Source: SIAJ01 sp036266155
GTDB taxonomy: Bacteria > Planctomycetota > Planctomycetia > Gemmatales > Gemmataceae
Assembly: GCA_036266155.1 (NCBI GenBank)
Contig: DATANR010000146.1
Location: forward strand, 1 to 63,494
Length of the DNA stretch: 63,494 nucleotides
Direction of reading: 5' to 3'
Shown here in pieces: positions 15,486 through 26,755 of this stretch. A program made the position numbers and the translations under genes. Under the pieces are notes generated by a model. The model was not told the DNA's origin and ran no database searches. It was given only the letters and a program-made list of their open reading frames with translations. Numbering within the stretch: the first letter of the stretch is position 1; the number at the start of each line of letters is the position of its first letter.

Positions 15486-17639
15486 TCACTTCTTCGGCGT
15501 CGCCTTGACACGAGCCAACAGCTTGTCCAACGTCGCCAGCGTCTGCTCGGGGTGGGCCTTGGCCTCCGCCAGGCAGCCCTTGCAGCAGAAGAAGGCGGGC
15601 CGATTGCCGATCATCAGCTTCAGTGGCGGTCCGCTGATGCCTAGAGCGCTTTCCTGGTCGATGGCGCACAGGACCTGGGCCTCGGCCAGTGCACGGTCCT
15701 CGGGACTCAACTTCGCCAGATTGGCACGCACCTTGACAACCTCCTCGGCCGTCAACACGGGCAACGGGGTCGCCAGCGTGGCCGCTTCGGCGCTGGCGAT
15801 GCCGCTGGTCTGGAAGCTCGCGATGACCATGTCGCGGGCGTGCTCCAACTTGAAGTCGTAGGTCAGCTCAAAAGCCTTCTTGCCGTTCATGCCGGGTTCC
15901 AACGTGACGTCCCAGCGCAAGATGTTGGCGGGCCGCTGTTCGCGCATGTACTGGTCATCGTCTTTGTTCAAATCATGCGAGGTCTTGGTCAGGCTCACTC
16001 CGGCGGTGTCACTTTGCGCGTGCGGCAGCCGGTCCCACACCTGCACTTTGACCGCCTCCGTCTTGTAGCTGCTCAGGCGAACCGCGAACTGGGAATTGAC
16101 CACGACGTTGCCGCCCTGGGTCGAGCGCGTCTGGCCGAGCATCTGCCGTTGCACCTGCAGTTGCGGGTCGACGCCGAAGCCGACCGTGAAGCGCTCGCCG
16201 ATGGCCACGAGCGGCAGGTTCATCTGGCCGACGAAATCGGTACCGTCGTACAGCGTCGCTTCGCCGGGCAGTAGAACGTGCTTGCTCTTGTTGACCAGAT
16301 TCGCAAGGCGATAGACGTGCGATGTCAGGACCGGAACGGCCTTGTAGTAATATTCCGGCTCGAGATCGAGGCGCGTCACTTCCAAACTCTGCTCCTCGGT
16401 CCGCGACGGCAGCGTCAACCGGGACGGCAAGTGATAGGTCACGTTTGGCCCTTCGCGTGTCGTCAGGGCACAACCGCGCCGGACCGCGGCATCGGCGTTG
16501 AGGAGTTCCCACGATTGATCGAGAGCCGCCGCCGTGTTGAACAGGCTGGCCGCCGTCAACAGCTTCTTCTGGTTGAAGTCCTTGAGCGCCTTGGCACGGA
16601 GGGCCTGGATCTGTTCTTCGATCTCAGCATTCGCCACTTGCGGCGCCTTGTTGCCGGGCACCACGGTCACCTGCAGGGATTGCAAATCGGGCGGGGCGGC
16701 GTTGAGCGTCGATTGGGCGGTTGAGAGGACCAAGTTGACACCGGACCACGCTTCGCCCGTGTGCTGCATCACCGCGGCCAGATACTCGAGCCGGACCGGG
16801 TCCTTTGCCGTCTTGCCGGTCCGCAGTCGATATTGCGGTACCCAGGCCGCTTCATCGACTAGATAGTTCAAGCGCACCTTGCCGGCCGCTGCTTCGGCCT
16901 TGTCGACCACAATGACGGCATCACGCTCGGTGCGGTTTGGGTTCCATGCTAAATCGGTCAGCTTGCGGCGCACGAACTCCGTGCGCTCCTGGTTCGTTTT
17001 CAGTTGCTGCTGCAGGCCGACGATTTCCTTCGCCTTCGCGTCGCGGGTTTCCATGACGTGCTTGGCAAGCAAGATGGCCGACTCCGCACTCGGGGCGCCG
17101 GGTTTGTCTGGAGCATGGACGGCTGTCGCGGCCGTGAAGTTTTCCATCTTGGTGAGGAACGCCATGTTGTCCTGCATGACCTTCAGCTCGGCTTCGACCT
17201 TGTCGCGGGTCTGCTGGAGTTGGCCGATCTCGTCTTGCAGCTTGCGTACATCTTCACGCGTGTCCTCGAGCACGGGGCGAGTGCGGTAGCGCGTCGCCAT
17301 CACGCGGATGCCTTCGGTTCCTTCCGTGTAGAGGGTGCCGCTCACCGTGGTCGGCGGCAGCGGCGACACGGTCAGCTCGATCAGGCCCTGGCCCTCCGGC
17401 ACGTCGACTTCGCGCGTGACCAGCGCTCCCGATGTGTAGACCGTGACGGCGGTGATTCGGTTGGCGGCCAGGACGGGATTGGGCGGGACCGCCCCCTTGG
17501 CTGGCTCCGCACCTCCCTTGGCCGCGGGCCGAACGGGGTCTGGGTCGGCTTGCACCCTCGCGAGCGGAATACTCACGGTGAGGGACAGGAGACCAACCAG
17601 CGCACACAGGGCGACACTGAACACGACACGTTGCCACAT
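15486..17639 (-). CDS. MuiA-like (DUF4140/DUF4139) exported protein with C-terminal Cys-rich domain
   Basis: 717 residues. Signal peptide (1-31), DUF4140-type domain starting ITAVTVYTSGALVTREVDVPEG, a coiled coil at about 120-200, then the DUF4139 beta domain (LRTGKTAKDPVRLEYLA and onward). This is the architecture of mucoidy inhibitor A-like proteins; their biochemical role is not established. The C-terminal 60 residues hold CCKGC, resembling small metal-binding (YHS-like) domains and not usual in this family. Start preceded by AAGGAG. Confidence 0.85.
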   Translation of the reverse strand: MWQRVVFSVALCALVGLLSLTVSIPLARVQADPDPVRPAAKGGAEPAKGAVPPNPVLAANRITAVTVYTSGALVTREVDVPEGQGLIELTVSPLPPTTVSGTLYTEGTEGIRVMATRYRTRPVLEDTREDVRKLQDEIGQLQQTRDKVEAELKVMQDNMAFLTKMENFTAATAVHAPDKPGAPSAESAILLAKHVMETRDAKAKEIVGLQQQLKTNQERTEFVRRKLTDLAWNPNRTERDAVIVVDKAEAAAGKVRLNYLVDEAAWVPQYRLRTGKTAKDPVRLEYLAAVMQHTGEAWSGVNLVLSTAQSTLNAAPPDLQSLQVTVVPGNKAPQVANAEIEEQIQALRAKALKDFNQKKLLTAASLFNTAAALDQSWELLNADAAVRRGCALTTREGPNVTYHLPSRLTLPSRTEEQSLEVTRLDLEPEYYYKAVPVLTSHVYRLANLVNKSKHVLLPGEATLYDGTDFVGQMNLPLVAIGERFTVGFGVDPQLQVQRQMLGQTRSTQGGNVVVNSQFAVRLSSYKTEAVKVQVWDRLPHAQSDTAGVSLTKTSHDLNKDDDQYMREQRPANILRWDVTLEPGMNGKKAFELTYDFKLEHARDMVIASFQTSGIASAEAATLATPLPVLTAEEVVKVRANLAKLSPEDRALAEAQVLCAIDQESALGISGPPLKLMIGNRPAFFCCKGCLAEAKAHPEQTLATLDKLLARVKATPKK

Positions 17640-17768
17640 GGTTTGCTCCTTGATTGTCCCAAAGCGATTGGACAGGGTTGAAGCGGTTTAGTTGCGACTT
17701 AGGTGTGAAAAACAACTCCTGGCGAGCGTCGAGGCGTAAGCCCGACGTTCGCCTTGAACAGCGTTGCC

Positions 17769-20182
<2,414 letters not shown>

Positions 20183-20186
<4 letters not shown>

Positions 20187-20803
20187 GGCGCGTCCTCCGA
20201 GAATGAGTCGTCGGCCTTCTCCACCTTTTGCACACACTCGCACAACCGAGCCATCACCCGACTCTTGGCGAGGTACACGGCCGCTACGGTCATCCCCAAC
20301 TCAGCGGCCACCTCGGCCCCGCGACGGCCTTCCACGGCGGTCTGGTAAAACGCCATCCATGTCGAGTCGTGAAAGTGTTCGCGCACCTGTTCCGCGGCGA
20401 GGTGGAACAGCCGGCGCTCGTACTCCTGATCCCAAACCGCTCGATCCTCCGAGCGGTTTGGGTGTTGTTCAAGTCTGGCTTGCACACCGCTGTCTCCCGA
20501 GCCGCGGCCGGGCCGACTCTGGCGGCACAGATAGTCGTGCAACTTGTGATGTGCCAGCGTGAACAGCCAGCCGGCGAACGTCCCGCGTCGGCGGTCATAA
20601 TCCAGCCGAACGATGGAGGTGCTGACGGCCTGTAGCACCTCTTGTGTCAGGTCGGCCGCGTCGGAATCTTGCAAGCCATGTTTGCGGCCGTAACCGTAGA
20701 CGACCGGCCCGTACACCTGGACGAACTGTTGCCAGGCGTCGTTGTCGCGGGCATCCCGGATACGGACCAACAAACTCGGCCGCGTGGTGGGCAGCTCAAC
20801 CAT
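20183..20803 (-). CDS. ECF-type sigma-70 factor
   Basis: 206 residues. Region 2 is seen in NDAWQQFVQVYGPVVYGYGRKHGLQDSDAADLTQEVLQ, described here by its conserved DAADLTQEV core, then GTFAGWLFTLAHHKLHDYLCRQ (region 2.4), and a region 4 helix-turn-helix near RRGAEVAAELGMTVAAVYLAKSR. Directs RNA polymerase to specific promoters. The gene overlaps the kinase/anti-sigma gene by ATGA. A perfect 13-bp inverted repeat lies in the linker between regions 2 and 4. Confidence 0.92.
20431..20462. repeat. Perfect inverted repeat inside the sigma factor gene
   Basis: CCCAAACCGCTCG and its complement (20431-20443, 20450-20462) separated by six bases, inside the coding sequence for the linker between sigma regions 2 and 4. 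It could slow or stop transcription, or be an inserted palindromic element tolerated in a flexible linker. Confidence 0.7.
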
Positions 20804-21127
20804 CGCATCCCTCTTCGGAGATACTTCTGAGGCGCCGACGAAACCTATCAGATTATTTTCCCGGCGATTTGATTATCGTGCGTCGGCGCAAGTGCGTCAA
20901 ACAATATGGCTTGCAGCGAAGTGTTCTTCTTCGGCCACTGCGGTTGCAACCTCTGGAGATCATCACGCGAACGCCAGCATTTCTGCTCGATGATGCATGG
21001 CCGGTGAATGAGCAGACCCAAACCGTTTTTTCCGGATGGCGGGTTGCAGTATGCCCGGCCGGTATGCGATAATCTCCCCTCCCACCCCGCGGTTGTCTTG
21101 CCCGCGCTATCGAAGTCCCCGCGTTCA
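20804..21127. other. 324-bp divergent intergenic region
   Basis: Lies between the sigma factor gene (minus) and the PSCyt/DUF1549 gene (plus) and should hold both promoters. Short open frames exist on both strands, but none shows a recognisable protein or ribosome site. No clear promoter was identified by eye. Confidence 0.5.
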
Positions 21128-23698
21128 ATGACACGATTTCTCGCTGTTCTTCTGATGCTCGCATTGGCTCCCACGAGCGTGTGGGCGAATCCATCAACTC
21201 CGTCGTATCAGCGGCACGTCGCGGCTCTGTTCAGCAGGCTCGGGTGCAACGCCGGTATGTGCCACGGAGCCGTTCGCGGGCAGAACGGGTTTCGCCTGTC
21301 GCTGTTCGGGGCGGATCCCGCCGCTGACTACGAACGTCTGGTCCGCGAGTTCGGCGGGCGGCGGTTGGATCGCACCAACCCGGAAGCGAGCCTGTTGCTC
21401 CGCAAGGCCACGGGGCAGGTCGACCACGGCGGCGGCATTCGACTTCGGGCGGATCGCTTTGAGTACGACGTGATTCGCCGTTGGATCGCGGCCGGGGCCG
21501 TAGCCGATGCTCCAATATCCGTGACGGCACTTCGCGTTGAACCCCCGGAAGCCGTCGCCAAGCCCGGCGATGGTTACAGCCTCAAGGTGCAAGCCCGTTT
21601 CGCCGATGGCACGACCGAAGACGTGACCGCTTATTGCTCGTTCGAGTCTTTAGACCGTGCCGCCGCGACCGTGGATGCAACGGGCCGGGTCGAAGCGAAA
21701 GCGGTCGGTGAGGCGGCGCTGATCGTCCGCTACCGCGCGCAACCGGCCCTCGCACGAGTGCTGGTTCCGCGCTCATCTACCGCGGCATTCCCGGACGTGA
21801 AGCCGCACAACTTCGTTGATACGCACGTCATCGCCAAGCTCCGCCGGATGAACTTGCCGCCGGCAGCGCTCGCTGACGACGCCACCTTCCTGCGGCGGGC
21901 ATCCCTCGACGTGGCCGGCGAATTACCGACACCGGATGAGGTGCGGGCTTTCGTCGCGGACTCGGCCGCGGACAAACGGACGCGGAAGATTGAGGAACTG
22001 CTGGCCCGTCCCGGCCACGCGGCCGTCTGGACGCTCAAGTTTTGCGACCTGCTCAAGGCCGCCGACTTTGGCGTGTACGCCGACGCCCTATCGCTAGAGG
22101 CCGATGCTCCCCGCTTCCAGGCCTGGGTGCGAGCCCGACTCGCGGAGAACATCCCTTACGACGTGTTTACCGAACGGATCATGCTCGCAACGAGCCGCGA
22201 CGGCCACACGCCGGAGCAATACGCCGACGAGGTGAAGAGTTTGTTTGAGGGATACGCGCCGGGTCGCAAGGACCTCGATCTGTACCGCGACCGCAAGACG
22301 CTCGACCTCTACTGGCAACGCCGCGGCGCTGACGGCGTTGGCGGTGCAATGCAGGTGGCCCACGCTTTTCTTGGGCTCCGACTCGAATGCGCCCAATGCC
22401 ACCGCCACCCGCACGACGTCTGGCAGCAGGACGACCTGCTCGAGTTCGCCAACTTCTTCATACGGGTCCGCAAGGTTGGATTCGAAGGTGACAACGAGAA
22501 GCGCTTCCCCGATATGGCCGCGCTCAAGAAGCGGTACGACGACGAGGGAAAGAAGCTCGAAGCCGACGTGAAAAAGCGGCGCGAGGTCGACGGCAAGAAA
22601 CTCGATGAGGAAGCCAACAAGGCGAAGGCCGAGATCGCGAAGAAATCGAAGGCCGGCGGTGAGCTGGAAGCATTAAAGGCGACCGTGGCGCAGGCCGAGG
22701 CGTTCCGCCAGGAAACGGCGGCGATGGACAAACGGGCGAAGATGCTGCCCGAGATTGGCCGACGGCTGCTGCAGGCCGAAGTTCGCCTCCTTCCGCAAGG
22801 GAAGGCTGCCTCGGTCACCAGCCCGCTCGGCACCCGCGAGGCGAAGGGCCTGCGTCTGCCCGGAGAGGCTTCCGCGACCGCGGTTGCCAACGACCACGAC
22901 CCCCGTGAAGCGGTCGTGGCGTGGCTGCGGCGGCCGGACAATCCGTACTTCGCGAAGGCGATCGTGAACCGCGTCTGGGCCCACTACTTCGGCCGCGGGA
23001 TCATCGACCCGCCGGACAACCTGTCAGCGTTCAATCCCGCCACGCATCCGGAACTCTTGAAGGAACTATGCGACGGATTTATCGCCAACAAATACGACCT
23101 CCGCTGGTTGCACCGCACGATTTTGAATAGCCGTACATATCAGCAATCGAGCACGCCGGACCCGGCGGCGATCGTTGACCGAGCGAACTACGCCGCCTTT
23201 CCACTCCGCCGAATGTCTGCCGAGGTGATGCTCGACGCGCTCAACACGGCCACCGGCACGACCGAAAAGATGGGCATGGAGTATTACCACTGGCCAGACG
23301 AGATGAAGACGGTTGACGTGCCATTCTCACCCAAGAACCCATTCGTCGAATTTGTGCTCGAGACCTACGGCCGGCCGAAGCGAAACGCGGCGGTTCAGTG
23401 TGACTGCGAGCGCGACGGCGGGGCGTCGGTGTTGCAGGTGCTGGCACTGGCCAACCATCCGCGGGTGTGGGAGAAGATCCGCGAGCCGAACGGGCGGGCA
23501 GCGAAGCTGGCGAAGGCGTCGGGAACTGAGTCCGAGAAAGTCGAAGAGCTGTTCCTGGCAACGGTCGGCCGTCTACCAATTGAAGCCGAGCGGAGTGCGT
23601 GCTTGGCATATCTGAAAGACGACGGGTCGCCTGAGAAGGGTCTGCAGGGAATATTGTGGGGTTTGATCAATACGCGCGAATTCCTGTTACAGCATTAA
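21128..23698 (+). CDS. Secreted PSCyt-like / Ig-like / DUF1549 / DUF1553 protein
   Basis: 856 residues from the ATG at 21128. Signal peptide 1-20, then GCNAGMCHG (Cys40, Cys45, His46), a CxxxxCH variant of the planctomycete cytochrome heme motif. A Big_2-like Ig domain (about 130-215) is followed by the DUF1549 domain and, after a charged coiled coil (about 470-560, KKRYDDEGKKLEADVKKRR), the DUF1553 domain (PDNPYFAKAIVNRVWAHYFGRG and onward). This architecture is abundant in Planctomycetota and normally travels with a DUF1501 gene, as here. Biochemical role unproven; extracellular. Longer upstream starts lack signal-peptide logic. Confidence 0.9.
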   Translation: MTRFLAVLLMLALAPTSVWANPSTPSYQRHVAALFSRLGCNAGMCHGAVRGQNGFRLSLFGADPAADYERLVREFGGRRLDRTNPEASLLLRKATGQVDHGGGIRLRADRFEYDVIRRWIAAGAVADAPISVTALRVEPPEAVAKPGDGYSLKVQARFADGTTEDVTAYCSFESLDRAAATVDATGRVEAKAVGEAALIVRYRAQPALARVLVPRSSTAAFPDVKPHNFVDTHVIAKLRRMNLPPAALADDATFLRRASLDVAGELPTPDEVRAFVADSAADKRTRKIEELLARPGHAAVWTLKFCDLLKAADFGVYADALSLEADAPRFQAWVRARLAENIPYDVFTERIMLATSRDGHTPEQYADEVKSLFEGYAPGRKDLDLYRDRKTLDLYWQRRGADGVGGAMQVAHAFLGLRLECAQCHRHPHDVWQQDDLLEFANFFIRVRKVGFEGDNEKRFPDMAALKKRYDDEGKKLEADVKKRREVDGKKLDEEANKAKAEIAKKSKAGGELEALKATVAQAEAFRQETAAMDKRAKMLPEIGRRLLQAEVRLLPQGKAASVTSPLGTREAKGLRLPGEASATAVANDHDPREAVVAWLRRPDNPYFAKAIVNRVWAHYFGRGIIDPPDNLSAFNPATHPELLKELCDGFIANKYDLRWLHRTILNSRTYQQSSTPDPAAIVDRANYAAFPLRRMSAEVMLDALNTATGTTEKMGMEYYHWPDEMKTVDVPFSPKNPFVEFVLETYGRPKRNAAVQCDCERDGGASVLQVLALANHPRVWEKIREPNGRAAKLAKASGTESEKVEELFLATVGRLPIEAERSACLAYLKDDGSPEKGLQGILWGLINTREFLLQH

Positions 23699-23725
23699 CG
23701 GCTGGCATGGGTGGATGGTGGGGCC

Positions 23726-24181
23726 ATGAAGATCGTGATCCTCGAAGACAACGCCGACCGTCAGGCCATCATGCGACGTCTGCTCGCAGACCGGTTCTGT
23801 ACGATCGACACCCATTTCTTCGATAATGTCCCCGAGGCAATCGAGTTCCTTGATGTCCACCTCGGTGAGACGCTCGTTGTCGCCCTCGACAACGACCTCG
23901 ACATGAAACCGGGGCCCGACGGTCGGATGATCGACCAGGGTGAGGGCCGACACGTCGCTGAGTTCCTCGCCGGGCGTCGACCAGCTTGCCCGGTTGTTAT
24001 CCACACAACGAACTCGGCGGCCGCCGAAGCGATGATCGAAACACTTCGCGGAACAGGGTGGAAGACCCGCCGCGTCATTCCGTTCGACGACATGGCCTGG
24101 ATCGAGTCCGACTGGTTCCCGGCCATGCGACGGGCGATCGTTGGCCCGATCAAGAAAGTCCGTACCGGGAGCCCCTCATGA
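23726..24181 (+). CDS. Receiver-like domain protein, possibly cyclic-phosphate-processing (cREC) type
   Basis: 151 residues from ATG at 23726. Begins like a response regulator (MKIVILEDNADRQAIMRRLL) with the acidic pair and a central Asp pair in VALDNDLD, but lacks the usual Lys near the end (VIPFDD). The VIHTTN strand and DxDLD motif recall the divergent cREC branch of receiver domains. There is no output domain. It starts 27 bp after the DUF1553 gene and overlaps the DUF1501 start by ATGA, so it is in that operon. Function unknown. Confidence 0.75.
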   Translation: MKIVILEDNADRQAIMRRLLADRFCTIDTHFFDNVPEAIEFLDVHLGETLVVALDNDLDMKPGPDGRMIDQGEGRHVAEFLAGRRPACPVVIHTTNSAAAEAMIETLRGTGWKTRRVIPFDDMAWIESDWFPAMRRAIVGPIKKVRTGSPS

Positions 24182-25503
24182 TCACCTCGCGTCGCGACTT
24201 CCTCCGCATCGGCGGCCTCGGCCTGTGCGGCGTCGGTGCGCTCGACGTCCTCAAGGCCCACGCCGCTCCCGATGCGTCCGCCCAGGCCAAGCATATGATC
24301 GTCTGCTGGCTCGGCGGCGGGCCGCCGCACCTCGACATGTTCGACATGAAGCCGGACGCCCCAGAAGAGTATCGTGGCCAGTGGAAGCCGATCCGCACCA
24401 ACGTCGTCGGCTTGCAGATTGGCGAGTTGATGCCGGAACTCGCCAAACGGGCCGATCGGTACACGGTCATCCGCTCGGTAAGCACGCTCAACAAGCCGGG
24501 TGACCACAGCCAGGCCCCGCTCTACTGGCTCACCGGCAACCCGCGGCTCACCACCGGGTCGGACGAGTATCCGATGTATGGTAGCGTGGTGAACAAGCTT
24601 CGCCCCGGCCCGGCCGACCTGCCCACGTTCGCTGTCCTCGACGAGATCGACGTCCACACTCACAATTCGCTCGCCCGCAGCTTCCTCGGCCCGGCGCACG
24701 CACCGTTCGTGATGCAACCGCTCAAGGACAAGGATGCCGTCACCCGCATGCTGACGCCGCAGCTTGAGATGCCGGCGTTCGCCAAGAACGCTGACCTGTT
24801 GCGGACACTCGACACGAAGCTCCGCCGCGACGATCGACAGGACGAACTGGTCGCTGGGCTCGACCAGTATCAGCAAACTGCGTTCAACTTGCTCCGGTCG
24901 CCAAAGCTTCGCCAAGCCCTCGATTTGAAAAACGAGCCGATGAAGTCAATCGATCGGTTCAAACGGAACAACGTCAAGACACGCTATCCGGCCGGCGATC
25001 CACTGCATTTCCTGCTAGCCCGCCGACTGGTCGAAGCGGGAGTGCCGGTCGTTCATTTCAACCTTGGGTACTGGGACTGGCACGGCGACAACTTCACAGC
25101 GGGTAAACAGCAGATCCCGATGTTTGATGCCGGCCTGTCGGCTTTACTCGACGACCTGGCTGACCGCGGGTTGCTCGACTCAACGATCGTGTTGGCTCTC
25201 GGAGAAATGGGCCGGAAGCCGAAGATCGACAACCCGAAAGCGGCCGGGGCCGGACGCGATCACTGGGACTACGCTCAATTCGTGCTCGCGGCTGGCGGCG
25301 GGTTCAAGGGCGGGTGCGTCGTCGGGGCGACCGATAAGCTCGGCGAGCGCGTAACCGACAAGTTCTACAAGGTCGAGAGTTTCGGCCGCACGCTCTATCA
25401 CCTCCTCGGCATCGACCCGAACACGGTCGTCACCACGCCGGCGAATCGCCCGGTCAAGCTGGTCGTCGAGGACGCGCCGATCATCCGCGAAGCGCTCGCC
25501 TGA
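24178..25503 (+). CDS. DUF1501-domain exported protein
   Basis: 441 residues from ATG at 24178. Tat-like signal (MITSRRDFLRIGGLGLCGVGA), then the DUF1501 fold, related to alkaline-phosphatase/sulfatase superfamily, with CWLGGGPPHLDMFDMKPDAP, PGDHSQAP and GRDHWDY. Such proteins pair with DUF1549/DUF1553 proteins throughout the phylum. Function unproven; extracytoplasmic. Starts inside the stop of the receiver-like gene (ATGA). Confidence 0.9.
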   Translation: MITSRRDFLRIGGLGLCGVGALDVLKAHAAPDASAQAKHMIVCWLGGGPPHLDMFDMKPDAPEEYRGQWKPIRTNVVGLQIGELMPELAKRADRYTVIRSVSTLNKPGDHSQAPLYWLTGNPRLTTGSDEYPMYGSVVNKLRPGPADLPTFAVLDEIDVHTHNSLARSFLGPAHAPFVMQPLKDKDAVTRMLTPQLEMPAFAKNADLLRTLDTKLRRDDRQDELVAGLDQYQQTAFNLLRSPKLRQALDLKNEPMKSIDRFKRNNVKTRYPAGDPLHFLLARRLVEAGVPVVHFNLGYWDWHGDNFTAGKQQIPMFDAGLSALLDDLADRGLLDSTIVLALGEMGRKPKIDNPKAAGAGRDHWDYAQFVLAAGGGFKGGCVVGATDKLGERVTDKFYKVESFGRTLYHLLGIDPNTVVTTPANRPVKLVVEDAPIIREALA

Positions 25504-25533
25504 CACGTGCCAGAGGTGCATGCGATTGTAGGA

Positions 25534-25653
25534 TTGTCGCATGCAATGAAATGCAATGCTTCGGGGGGGGTGTGGCAAAAGCGTGGCGATCTTGGCGACC
25601 TTACCCAAAAACCCGCGGAAAACGCACTTTTTTGAAAAGGAAGATCGCCAACT
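25534..25653. repeat. Dispersed 120-bp element, copy 1
   Basis: About 90% identical to 48394-48513. It contains a run of G followed by TGTGGCAAA, and a 10-bp stem (TGGCGATCTT / AAGATCGCCA) around a loop with CTTTTTTGAAAAGG. It sits between convergent genes, whereas copy 2 lies between divergent genes, so it is not simply a shared terminator. Could be a miniature mobile element or a structured RNA. Confidence 0.8.
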
Positions 25654-25726
25654 GCCAGGGATCAAAAACCTCGTCAAACTTCGAGGCGTTCCCAGTTCGC
25701 CTAGCGGGATATCAACGCGCTCAACG

Positions 25727-26743
25727 CTACACCTCGCGGCCCTTATAGAGTTGACGGCTGAGATACACGTCCTTCTCAGTGAACGGCCCCGGACTCGGGT
25801 CGCGAGTCAGGCAGCGGGCGAACATTTCCATCTTGGCATCCAGGTCGTCGGCATGGTGGAGGATCAGCACTTCCGGAATGAGCGGCAGCCGTGGCGAACC
25901 CCACTCCGGGTGATTCAAATGCGCGACGAGCATGTGCTCGACCAGTCGCACCAATTCTGGATTCACATCGCCTAGCTCGCTCGCCGTGTCGCGGACCAGA
26001 TCGCGACCGAGGAACAGATGACCAAGCAGACGGCCGTCAATCGTGAATGCCGCCGGATCGGTAGGTTCCGGCCCAGGTTCGAACTCAAGCGTGCGACCCA
26101 TGTCATGCAGCACGGCGCCGGCCACGACGACATCGCGATTCAATGGCGGCGCCAAGTCGGGATAGCGCCCGCGATATTGATCCGCGAGCCAGATGCACGA
26201 GCGCGTCACGGACAGCGTGTGTTCGAGCAAACCACCGGGGAAGGGATAGAAGCGTTTCTCATGGGCCGGCACGACCAAGAGCCGATCGGCTCGTCGGTCG
26301 ACAATTGTGCGCGTCAACTTTCGGAGCGGCAAGTCGGCAATCTCAGTGTCGATCAGGCTGGTTAGTTCCGCCAGCATGGCGGCCGAATCGAAGCGCGATC
26401 GCTCCACAAGGTCAGCCGGGTTGAAGCCGTCGGCGGCATCGCGTTCCTGAACGTGGCGGATCTGCTGGATATCGATTTGCGGCCCGTATTTAGGATGAAT
26501 GCCGTACTCGGCCCGAATCTTGAAGAACTGATTGGGCTGCCATTCGGTATCGCATGCTTGAAAGAACGCGCCGTCCCCCCAGGCGACGAAGCCCACCGAT
26601 CGACGCAGGTCACGGAACTTGCACAAGTAGTATGGCTTGCCGTCGCGCAGTACATTCTTGACGCGCTCGGTCAGCAAGGCGAAAAAAGTGCCTCGGTCCC
26701 CTTCCTGGAGATCAGATAGTCGGGTGATTGCGGGTTTGGACAT
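25727..26743 (-). CDS. YhaM-like 3'-5' exoribonuclease (OB-fold plus HD domain)
   Basis: 338 residues. N-terminal OB-fold (LQEGDRGTFFALLTERVK, then YLCKFRDLRRSVGFVAWGD) and a C-terminal HD phosphohydrolase domain with LLEHTLSVTRSC, LHDMGRTLEF and the ADDLDAK region, as in YhaM-type exonucleases. It starts 12 bp after the larB stop and is probably in the same transcript. Cytoplasmic. Confidence 0.87.
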   Translation of the reverse strand: MSKPAITRLSDLQEGDRGTFFALLTERVKNVLRDGKPYYLCKFRDLRRSVGFVAWGDGAFFQACDTEWQPNQFFKIRAEYGIHPKYGPQIDIQQIRHVQERDAADGFNPADLVERSRFDSAAMLAELTSLIDTEIADLPLRKLTRTIVDRRADRLLVVPAHEKRFYPFPGGLLEHTLSVTRSCIWLADQYRGRYPDLAPPLNRDVVVAGAVLHDMGRTLEFEPGPEPTDPAAFTIDGRLLGHLFLGRDLVRDTASELGDVNPELVRLVEHMLVAHLNHPEWGSPRLPLIPEVLILHHADDLDAKMEMFARCLTRDPSPGPFTEKDVYLSRQLYKGREV

Positions 26744-26755
26744 GACGCAACTCGT

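Noticed and set aside
25551..25748. Reading frames within the dispersed 120-bp element
   Set aside because: Both frames are open in both copies, but the differences between copies are not biased to third positions and no ribosome site is evident.
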